A stretch of DNA of 39,568 nt from Desulfarculales bacterium UBA702 (lineage in GTDB: Bacteria; Desulfobacterota; Syntrophobacteria; Syntrophobacterales; Syntrophobacteraceae): contig DBMI01000101.1 in NCBI GenBank assembly GCA_002298165.1, positions 1 to 39,568 on the forward strand. The letters are read 5' to 3'. This document shows, piece after piece, positions 1-5,795 of this stretch (position 1 is its first letter; each line of letters begins with the position of its first letter). Below the pieces are notes generated by a model. It was not told the DNA's origin and searched no databases. It saw only the letters and a list, made by a program, of their open reading frames with translations. Position numbers and translations under genes: made by a program.

Positions 1-151
1 GCCCCCGCGCGGGGGGCGACTTAGGACTGCAATAGCTTGGATCGTAAACGGATAGTTTCAATCCACGCCCCCGCGCGGGGGGCGACTCTCCTTCCCCGTA
101 GGCAGTGGGCCGAAAGCACGTTTCAATCCACGCCCCCGCGCGGGGGGCGAC
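1..151 (-). CRISPR. Type I-C CRISPR array, leader-proximal end (continues off the window)
   Basis: Two complete identical 32-bp repeats lie at 55-86 and 120-151, and a third is cut by the window edge at 1-20. Spacers are 34 nt (21-54) and 33 nt (87-119). On the minus strand the repeat starts GTCGCC and ends GTGGATTGAAAC, the usual I-C crRNA orientation. Its transcript can form a 7-bp GC stem with a 5-nt loop, followed by the 11-nt tag that Cas5c-type processing leaves. The array runs on the same strand as the cas genes, with cas2 upstream, so the repeat at 120-151 is the leader-proximal one and the spacer at 87-119 the youngest visible. Most of the array is probably outside the window. Confidence 0.97.
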
Positions 152-342
152 CGGTCATAATCCGTCCCAGGCTGCAAAAGACTTTGAGACGGTTGTTTCG
201 CGATCCCTTGTTGCCTGCACGGTAAAATAAGAAGACCCAAATTTTCCAAGAGTGTAACTGGTTGAAACCATTCCACATTTATAAGCCGCGAACAACACGG
301 CACCAGCGGTACAGCTTCAGGTTCGCGAAATAATAGATACTC
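152..342 (-). promoter_or_regulatory. CRISPR leader
   Basis: This 191-nt stretch lies between the cas2 stop and the first intact repeat and holds no credible gene. Its position upstream of the array on the transcribed strand, and its higher A+T content than the repeats, fit a leader with the array promoter and the adaptation signals read by Cas1-Cas2. A GTTTC at 195-199 resembles the start of a repeat, but the similarity stops there. I could not place a promoter with certainty. Confidence 0.7.
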
Positions 343-633
343 TCAAATAATAAGCGGGCCTTCTTGATCGACTGCAACCTTTGTCCCGACGTGCTCCACT
401 CGTCCGCGCCAGTTGGACCCAAGAAAATAGAACCGGAGACTGTCCTTTTCCTGGTCAATGATGTCGATTAGTTTTTGCCTAAGCGACGTCCATCGACCTG
501 GGTCTACAATGCACTCAAAAACCGATAACTGGACTCTCTGCCCGTAGTTCTGACACATTTTCGAAACCCGGCGCAGCCTTGCCCGGCCGGCCCGGTCCGT
601 CGTCGATACGTCATAGCTTACAAGCACCAGCAT
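343..633 (-). CDS. cas2: CRISPR-associated endoribonuclease Cas2, type I-C
   Basis: A 96-residue protein, the usual size for Cas2, with the conserved N-terminal beta strand and acidic residue (VSYDVST, D8). It has a ferredoxin-like fold pattern and the late FYFLG strand. Cas2 dimers bridge two Cas1 dimers in the integrase that adds new spacers; catalysis by Cas2 itself is not needed for that. The gene follows cas1 after 6 nt and ends just before the leader, the standard I-C order, so it should be the last gene of the cas transcript. No truncation or missing key residue is apparent. Confidence 0.96.
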   Translation of the reverse strand: MLVLVSYDVSTTDRAGRARLRRVSKMCQNYGQRVQLSVFECIVDPGRWTSLRQKLIDIIDQEKDSLRFYFLGSNWRGRVEHVGTKVAVDQEGPLII

Positions 634-639
634 GCCGGC

Positions 640-1668
640 TCACCTCATTATGAATGGCGGATACCCGTCGAGATCGTTTCGAATGTATCTCGACAGGAGG
701 GCTGCCTGGGCGTGGAACAGCATTCCTATCGGCATCTTATCCTTTAGGAAAGGGTGTTCTATAATCTCCTGCTTGCGTTTCTGGTAAGCGACGACAACCG
801 CTTTGCGCGTGGCGTCGTCCATCAGGACCCCGCCCGAACCAGTTTCGCGAAAACCGTCCGGTCCGACTTGAGCGAGATTTATCAGGGTAAGGGCGAGCCG
901 GTCCGCAATCATTGCACGAAACTCTTCCATGAGATCGAGCGCCAAACTCGGCCGTCCCGGCCTGTCCCGGTGGAGAAAACCCACCTGTGGGTCCAGCCCC
1001 ACCGATTCGAGGGCGGAGCGGCAGTCGTGGCAAAGGAGGGTATAGTAGAAGGAAAGAAGACAGTTTACCCTGTCGAGTGGAGGTCTTCTCGACCGGGTTT
1101 TGAAAAAGAATTTCTCCTTATTCCTGGTGATAAGTTGATCGAAGGCGCCAAAGTAGAATTTCGAAGCTTCGCCTTCGATGGCTCGAAGTTCGTCAAGACC
1201 CACCGCATTAAGTTTTGTCAGGCAGCCGGTCAACCGGTCGGCGGTCTGCGACAGAAGATCCGAATCCACCTTTTCCATGTGGTCGCGAACGGCACGGCGC
1301 AGAAGGGTCCTCGAGTTGGCGATTTTGCCCGCCAGGAAGGCGGCTGCGATCTTCGCCGATTCTTCGAGGTTGTCAGATCGCCTGTACTGCTCTCTTCTAA
1401 GGAGCACATTGCCGGAAACCGGCCCTCGCACGCAGGCGAGAAACCTGCCGGTCTCGGTCATGAAACTGAGTGCCACGTCCCGTTCGGCGCAAGCCCCCAT
1501 GAGAAAAGGACTCACCGAGACCTGTCCGAAGCAGACGATTCCATCCAGTGTGTGGAGTGGCACCTTTAGCTTCGATGCACCCTCGACCAGAACATCAACC
1601 GTCTCGCCGTTCTTGGAGAGATACGATCCCTGGGTGGTCACATAAAGGGTGTTCCCATGCTTTTTCAT
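640..1668 (-). CDS. cas1: CRISPR-associated integrase Cas1, type I-C
   Basis: Cas1 is the metal-dependent integrase that inserts prespacers at the leader-repeat junction. The 342-residue product starting MKKHGN matches the usual length of Cas1c. Candidate metal ligands are E167 (in GEAS), H233 (in GFLH) and D245/E248 (in LALDLMEE). The reading frame is open further upstream, but the ATG at 1666-1668 is preferred: it follows a GGAGG site, starts where family members start, and overlaps the cas4 stop in an ATGA pair, implying translational coupling. It sits between cas4 and cas2 as expected for I-C loci and appears intact. Confidence 0.97.
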   Translation of the reverse strand: MKKHGNTLYVTTQGSYLSKNGETVDVLVEGASKLKVPLHTLDGIVCFGQVSVSPFLMGACAERDVALSFMTETGRFLACVRGPVSGNVLLRREQYRRSDNLEESAKIAAAFLAGKIANSRTLLRRAVRDHMEKVDSDLLSQTADRLTGCLTKLNAVGLDELRAIEGEASKFYFGAFDQLITRNKEKFFFKTRSRRPPLDRVNCLLSFYYTLLCHDCRSALESVGLDPQVGFLHRDRPGRPSLALDLMEEFRAMIADRLALTLINLAQVGPDGFRETGSGGVLMDDATRKAVVVAYQKRKQEIIEHPFLKDKMPIGMLFHAQAALLSRYIRNDLDGYPPFIMR

Positions 1669-2312
1669 TCCTGCTCCTCCAGGATGGCTGAAAGGTACCT
1701 GGAGACGGGACGCCTGCCCCCACACGGTTTCGGGAGGCAGGCTTCCATAAGAGAACACTTGCCGCACTTGCGCCCGTATGCCGGGGCCGGCGTCATCCCG
1801 GACGCAACGATTCCGTGTAAAAGCTTCGCGCACTCTTCCGTGCCCCGCCTAAGCCCATCATCGAATTGGACCTTTGTTCTTCGCCGCTCACGCCCGTAGA
1901 AAAGCGCCCCTTCCGGAACGCTCACCCCGAGCATCTCTTCAAGACACATGGCTTGGGCGCAAAGCTGAATCAGGTCGGAATCATCGCTTTTAGGTTTTCC
2001 GCGCTTGTACTCGACGGGGTACGGCTCTTCAGCCCCTCTGCCTCTCTTGGGACCGAGGCCATGAAATTCAATCACATCAGCCACCCCGGCAAGACCGAGT
2101 CTTAGCGACCTGAGCGGCAGAGCATATTCGACCCGGACAACTCCTTTTCTCCTTGCCTCGGGTGAATGGACCCGCTCGTGCAGTATCCGCCCCTCGGCCG
2201 TAAACTGGTTCTCCATCCAAATGCGCTCGATATGAATAAGAGCGCACTGCCTGGGGCAGAAAATCAGGTGCTGCAGGGCGGAGATGGGGAGGAGGTCGGA
2301 TTCGGGGTACAT
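1665..2312 (-). CDS. cas4: CRISPR-associated Cas4, RecB-like iron-sulfur nuclease
   Basis: Cas4 trims prespacers and sets PAM choice together with Cas1-Cas2. The 215-residue protein has a single N-terminal cysteine (C19 in FCPRQC) and a C-terminal trio, C183, C186 and C192, together forming the four ligands of the 4Fe-4S cluster. RecB-type nuclease residues are visible as D79 (GVADV) and E101/K103 (VEYKRGK). The start is 2 nt after the cas7c stop, with a GGAGG site inside the end of cas7c, and the stop overlaps cas1. All expected catalytic and cluster residues are present, so it is likely active. Confidence 0.96.
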   Translation of the reverse strand: MYPESDLLPISALQHLIFCPRQCALIHIERIWMENQFTAEGRILHERVHSPEARRKGVVRVEYALPLRSLRLGLAGVADVIEFHGLGPKRGRGAEEPYPVEYKRGKPKSDDSDLIQLCAQAMCLEEMLGVSVPEGALFYGRERRRTKVQFDDGLRRGTEECAKLLHGIVASGMTPAPAYGRKCGKCSLMEACLPKPCGGRRPVSRYLSAILEEQE

Positions 2313-2314
2313 CG

Positions 2315-3190
2315 TTAGAGTACCTCCTGTAAAGCAACTCCTTCCGGTATTCCATCTCTTTCAATGGTTACAGCATAGTCGGAGAAAGAACGAGCCGGTT
2401 TGCCGGCATTTCCCGTTCTGTTAACTTTAACCAGGCTGAACAGCTTGTGGGCGGGAGCGTTGCCCAGAGGTGACGCATGTTTAAAAATGTAGAGGCCGCG
2501 AGCACTCATCTTACCCCTTGCGGCCGAGCGGTCATGGTCGAACATGCTTTCGAGCGATTTCCACAGTAGCTGCAGATCATCTTCGGAAAAACCCGTCTGC
2601 TCCGCCAATTTAGCCGAAACGTAGCCTTCAGCCCGGTAGAGGGCGTATGGCACGATGTGTTTTCTGCCTATGGTGCGTTCCTTTTCAGCATCGCGCTCAT
2701 TCGTTACGGCCATCCGAGTGATAGATATTTCCAGGGGAAGAATCGGGTCGATGCTCCTGGCGAAGTTTATCTGCACCGGCCCTCTCACCTGGCCGCAGTT
2801 TACCTCGGTTGTCATAACAGCCCCAAAAGCCCGGATGTCGAAAAAGTTGCCGCACATCCAGCGGGTTATCAGTCGAGCTTCTTCGGCTTTTTTGGGAAGC
2901 TTCTTTGCAGGAGGGCGTTCGATATTCGGGTTGCTTTCGTATGCCCGTTCGTTCTCGTTATTGAGGACGGCCTTTTCCTTTACGTAGATCTCGTATGGTG
3001 GCACCCCGTTTTTAGCCAGTTCCACATAATTCCTGATTTTCCGCTTCAGGCAAACATCCGTAATAAGGCCATGATTGGTCTCCGGGTCTACGCGCGGCAT
3101 GTTGCCGGCGTCGGGGTCACCATTTGGATTTCCGTTCTCTACATCAAAAAGGAATAAGAACTCGTAACGATTAGCTATATATTCAGACAT
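2315..3190 (-). CDS. cas7: Cascade backbone subunit Cas7c (Csd2)
   Basis: Cas7c polymerises along the crRNA spacer to form the backbone of the type I-C surveillance complex. The 291-residue protein begins with the typical RAMP strand and asparagine/glycine-rich motif (FLFDVENGNPNGDPDAGN), continues with the conserved VDPETNHGLITDVCLKRKIRN block, and has the RGPVQINFARS segment in the middle. Family members are about 280-300 residues, so it is full length. It starts 2 nt after the cas8c stop behind a GGAGGAG ribosome site and is followed after 2 nt by cas4. It should be produced in excess of the other Cascade subunits. Confidence 0.97.
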   Translation of the reverse strand: MSEYIANRYEFLFLFDVENGNPNGDPDAGNMPRVDPETNHGLITDVCLKRKIRNYVELAKNGVPPYEIYVKEKAVLNNENERAYESNPNIERPPAKKLPKKAEEARLITRWMCGNFFDIRAFGAVMTTEVNCGQVRGPVQINFARSIDPILPLEISITRMAVTNERDAEKERTIGRKHIVPYALYRAEGYVSAKLAEQTGFSEDDLQLLWKSLESMFDHDRSAARGKMSARGLYIFKHASPLGNAPAHKLFSLVKVNRTGNAGKPARSFSDYAVTIERDGIPEGVALQEVL

Positions 3191-3192
3191 GA

Positions 3193-3597
3193 CTACTCCT
3201 CCTCTTTCTCGTTGTCTGCCCTGGCAGTGAACAGGTCTTTTCGCTGATGGTAATAGCCTACTGCAAACAGTCCCTGGTCCTCCGGTTTCAGAAAGGATGG
3301 GAGAGGTTCGGCCTTCAGCCCAAGAACGATCTCTTCGACATTCCTGTCAAGGTGGTAATAAAGGCCTTTATGCTCCTCATCTCTGCGGATCTTGGAAAGG
3401 TGCTTTTGAGAAAGGCTCAATAGAGTTGGAAAAATGGTGCAGGGAGTGGCCGAGGCCGACCCAAAGTACTTGTCCCGTATGGTAGAATTAATCCCTTTAT
3501 TCGCTTTTTCCTGGATTACCTCTAGAATAGCAAAAAGCCGTCCTAGTCTGTAGCCGGGATTCGTGTTGTTTTTGTCGAGACTCACAGCAACCTCCAT
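3193..3597 (-). CDS. cas11c: Possible internally initiated small subunit Cas11c
   Basis: Type I-C cas8c genes are known to encode the Cas11c small subunit from an internal start in the same frame. Here an in-frame ATG (codon 452, MEVAVSLDKNNTNPG) would give 134 residues, near the roughly 120 residues known for the family, and would begin just before the conserved NPGYRLGRLF segment. No strong Shine-Dalgarno sequence is visible upstream of this ATG, so the exact start, perhaps a nearby GTG or TTG, is unsettled. The protein's existence is inferred from the family. Confidence 0.4.
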   Translation of the reverse strand: MEVAVSLDKNNTNPGYRLGRLFAILEVIQEKANKGINSTIRDKYFGSASATPCTIFPTLLSLSQKHLSKIRRDEEHKGLYYHLDRNVEEIVLGLKAEPLPSFLKPEDQGLFAVGYYHQRKDLFTARADNEKEEE

Positions 3598-4950
3598 TCG
3601 GTGGTTTCGGATAAGGAAGGCCTTTATGAGGCCTGCCCGAAGCCTGTTAACAGTCTGGTCCGCACGGATGCGGATTAGAAGTGATGCAAGAAGATTCGGC
3701 GGATAAAGCATGGTGGAAAGTACCGCCCGTAGAAAAGACCCGGCAAGTAGGGGCGAAATGTTTTCACTTTTATCCAGGGCCGCGGTTTCGCGTAGAAGCC
3801 GGTAAACGGGAGGATGCAAGAACTCCGGATCGTTAGGGTAATCTTTTACAATCTGGAGCTGTTTCAAGTGGAGATATACCCGGTCAATAATTTCACCGAC
3901 CGTGCTTTGCAGCCAAAACCGGACGGAAAGGCGTGAAGCGTTTGGCGAGAGACCAAGAACATAAAAATGACTTTCGGGTTTGGAAACCGCATCCTGAATA
4001 CGCCCGGTTCGAGCGGCCTCAAGGACAGTGCGAACATATCGCACCGCACTCAGATCTTCGGTTTCCTCCGTGCCGCCGTCTTCAGACGGGGCCAGCAGGG
4101 CTGCAAAGATATCTTCAAAGTCCACCCTTTGTTCTGCCCAGAACACGACAGTCGTATCGCCAATGCGGATTTTCTGCCTGCTTTCCCTTCGAAGGAGCCA
4201 GTTAAGAGCCGTGGTGTAAGAAAAAGCGGCTTTTTCGCCTATTGGCGCGTTTAGGTTTTGATCTTTGCCGTAGGATTTGAAGGCATCGAGATTGAATGAG
4301 ACGAGGGCGGCCCCTGATGACTGAGCCCCATACACCCCTTTTATGGCGGGATGGAGCCTCGCAATTGGCCCGTGTTCCCCCCTCACGAGGCACATACCTT
4401 GAACGTTCTCTTCTTTCGAGAGGCAATGGCCAAGCCAGGCTTCGCGGACTTTGGGCCGCTCGTGAACATAGCGGAGTTCATCCAGGAGGCGAAAGACAAC
4501 GTTTTGGCCGGCCATTTCCTCCCAAGCGGAGAGTTTCAGCGCATCGGCAGGGTCCCAATTGTCCAGGAACTTGAGGACTGCGCTCATAGCTTCATCATCA
4601 ATACCATCTCCAACCGTATGCTGAAGCTTCTTAAATGCATCAAACGTGTCCAGGGCGCGATCTGGATTGCCTTTTGAATCACACCCGAGCACGTACCCCG
4701 TGTTATCGCAAAGGAAATTAGCCGCAATCCCAGAGCTTCTCTTGACCGGTGCCGGGACGACGATCTCGCCCGGAACCTTCCTGGTTCCCTCCTGCCTGCA
4801 TAGTGATTGTGGATCAACGGCGAGTTGGCCTTTGCGATCGAGCACAAGACAAAAATGCACCTTCTGCCGTGCAAACCCAATCAGCGGGATTCCATCTTCA
4901 CCGGATTCGGCCAAGCGATCATAGTACTTGTCCAGTGCTTGAAGAATCAT
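3193..4950 (-). CDS. cas8c: Cascade large subunit Cas8c (Csd1)
   Basis: Cas8c recognises the PAM and helps open target DNA in type I-C Cascade. The 585-residue product is in the family's size range and shows the Csd1 hallmarks: an N-terminal MILQALDKYYDRL, a central block around FNLDAFKSYGKDQNLNAPIG, and the C-terminal NTNPGYRLGRLFAILE segment that belongs to the small-subunit-like helical domain. Its ATG overlaps the cas5c stop (ATGA). In I-C systems an internal start in this gene supplies the separate Cas11c subunit; a candidate is listed separately. The frame is unbroken. Confidence 0.96.
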   Translation of the reverse strand: MILQALDKYYDRLAESGEDGIPLIGFARQKVHFCLVLDRKGQLAVDPQSLCRQEGTRKVPGEIVVPAPVKRSSGIAANFLCDNTGYVLGCDSKGNPDRALDTFDAFKKLQHTVGDGIDDEAMSAVLKFLDNWDPADALKLSAWEEMAGQNVVFRLLDELRYVHERPKVREAWLGHCLSKEENVQGMCLVRGEHGPIARLHPAIKGVYGAQSSGAALVSFNLDAFKSYGKDQNLNAPIGEKAAFSYTTALNWLLRRESRQKIRIGDTTVVFWAEQRVDFEDIFAALLAPSEDGGTEETEDLSAVRYVRTVLEAARTGRIQDAVSKPESHFYVLGLSPNASRLSVRFWLQSTVGEIIDRVYLHLKQLQIVKDYPNDPEFLHPPVYRLLRETAALDKSENISPLLAGSFLRAVLSTMLYPPNLLASLLIRIRADQTVNRLRAGLIKAFLIRNHRMEVAVSLDKNNTNPGYRLGRLFAILEVIQEKANKGINSTIRDKYFGSASATPCTIFPTLLSLSQKHLSKIRRDEEHKGLYYHLDRNVEEIVLGLKAEPLPSFLKPEDQGLFAVGYYHQRKDLFTARADNEKEEE

Positions 4951-5600
4951 CCCCGCACCTCCCGCGACTCGAAAGGCGGAACCACGATTTCGCCGTCATG
5001 CATTTGCGCTCTGAAAAATCTTGGCTGCATGCCGCTCCGGAAATCGATGTCATGAAGCATCCAACCCAAATCCCTTGGGCCTATGATTTCGGAGGGCGGC
5101 GGGTCTGTTTCAAGCAGTTCGAAGGAGGCCGGGAACTCGCGGCACCCTAGATATGGCCTGTGAAAGCACTGGCCGGTCCTCGCCCGCCTTGTAAATATCT
5201 CCTTGTGTTTACCAGTGTTTGGGTCCTTTGAATCGAGAAGCTCGAACCGGGCTTCAATCACATAATCTACATCACGCAGCACGAGGGCCGCGCGCTGCTG
5301 CCGGTCATCCTCGATAAAAATCCCGAGGTTGCCCCGCCCTTCACTCATTGCTTTTTTGACGTTTACAACTGAGATCTTGCTTGCGATTTCGTTGCGGCGA
5401 ATGTTAGTGAATCGGATTGGTTTCAGCACTCGGATGCGTTCGATGACCCATCGGATTTCAGGTTTCCAGTAGATTGCCTCCAAAACGCCCCGTGCGGCGG
5501 AAGGGGTCATAACATCGTAGGAACCACGCTCAACTTTTAGCTCCGGACGAGAGAAACAAGCGTAATCCCCCCATACCCTGAGTCTGACGCCATGCGCCAT
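4947..5600 (-). CDS. cas5c: Cas5c, crRNA-processing endoribonuclease of Cascade
   Basis: In type I-C, which lacks Cas6, Cas5c cuts pre-crRNA at the base of the repeat hairpin and stays on the 5' tag. The 217-residue product opens with the family signature (VRLRVWGDYACFSRPE, then SYDVMTPSAARGVLEAIYWKP). The frame is open upstream through the repeat-like sequence, but the ATG at 5598-5600 has a strong AGGAGG site at the right distance and matches the family N-terminus. The stop overlaps cas8c. It is separated from cas3 by 182 nt holding a degenerate CRISPR repeat, so cas5c onward may be transcribed from its own regulated promoter. Confidence 0.96.
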   Translation of the reverse strand: MAHGVRLRVWGDYACFSRPELKVERGSYDVMTPSAARGVLEAIYWKPEIRWVIERIRVLKPIRFTNIRRNEIASKISVVNVKKAMSEGRGNLGIFIEDDRQQRAALVLRDVDYVIEARFELLDSKDPNTGKHKEIFTRRARTGQCFHRPYLGCREFPASFELLETDPPPSEIIGPRDLGWMLHDIDFRSGMQPRFFRAQMHDGEIVVPPFESREVRG

Positions 5601-5644
5601 ACAGCCTCCTTTCTTGTGAAAAGGGGTGAGATCAGGAGAACGAC

Positions 5645-5719
5645 ATTGGTACAAAAACGAGCTAGTCCTCAAAAAAATAGTTTCAATCCACGCTCCCCCG
5701 TTCTCACCCGGTGGAGGAA
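5645..5719 (-). ncRNA. Putative crRNA-like regulatory RNA with degenerate CRISPR repeat (CreR-like)
   Basis: On the minus strand, 5711-5680 is a lone relative of the array repeat. Its last 21 positions match at 19, including the whole GTGGATTGAAAC tag, while the 5' arm of the hairpin has diverged. A spacer-like 35-nt stretch (5679-5645) follows, and then GTCG, the first four bases of a repeat. The first 11 nt, TATTTTTTTGA, match TATTTATTTGA at 5761-5771 (plus) except at position 6, a base flipped out and tolerated by Cascade, and that site is preceded by TTC. Family knowledge: CreR and CreA RNAs use short guide matches to repress cas or toxin promoters. Transcription and processing are inferred, and the altered hairpin may affect Cas5c cleavage. 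Confidence 0.6.
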
Positions 5720-5725
5720 AGTGGG

Positions 5726-5756
5726 ATAATATTGCACTCAGATCGGATTTAAGCAA
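5726..5756 (-). promoter_or_regulatory. Candidate promoter for the repeat-like RNA and the cas5c operon
   Basis: On the minus strand TTGCTT (5756-5751) is followed after 19 nt by TATTAT (5731-5726), or after 17 nt by AATATT. A start near 5719 would lie about 8 nt before the degenerate repeat. The spacing is imperfect and the call is based on similarity to sigma-70 boxes only. Confidence 0.35.
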
Positions 5757-5757
5757 G

Positions 5758-5795
5758 TTCTATTTATTTGATTGCTAAACCTCTAAATAATCATG
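5758..5795 (+). promoter_or_regulatory. Candidate Cascade self-target: TTC PAM plus partial protospacer
   Basis: TTC at 5758-5760 is followed by TATTTATTTGATTGCTA, which agrees with the guide-like stretch at 5679-5645 at positions 1-5, 7-11 and 15-17. The mismatches at 6 and 12 fall on the every-sixth-base positions that type I Cascade leaves unpaired. The site abuts the candidate -35 box (5751-5756) and overlaps the cas3 stop codon. Binding there could block transcription of cas5c and downstream genes without full pairing, which would be too short to license Cas3. Confidence 0.5.

Noticed and set aside
195..226. Possible fourth, degenerate CRISPR repeat starting GTTTC
   Set aside because: Only the first five bases agree; the 43-nt distance from the last repeat is too long for a spacer, and the site lies in the leader.
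754..1569. Long plus-strand open frame opposite cas1
   Set aside because: It is a shadow of cas1, with no ribosome site or recognisable product.
1669..1833. N-terminal extension of Cas1
   Set aside because: It overlaps cas4 deeply; the ATG at 1668 has a ribosome site and matches the family start.
5601..5756. Longer Cas5c reading through the degenerate repeat from a TTG
   Set aside because: No ribosome site at the TTG, while the internal ATG has AGGAGG and the family N-terminus.
5601..5782. A CreT-like toxin gene in the cas3-cas5c gap
   Set aside because: No separate short frame with its own ribosome site was seen, so a toxin-antitoxin version of the RNA circuit is not supported.
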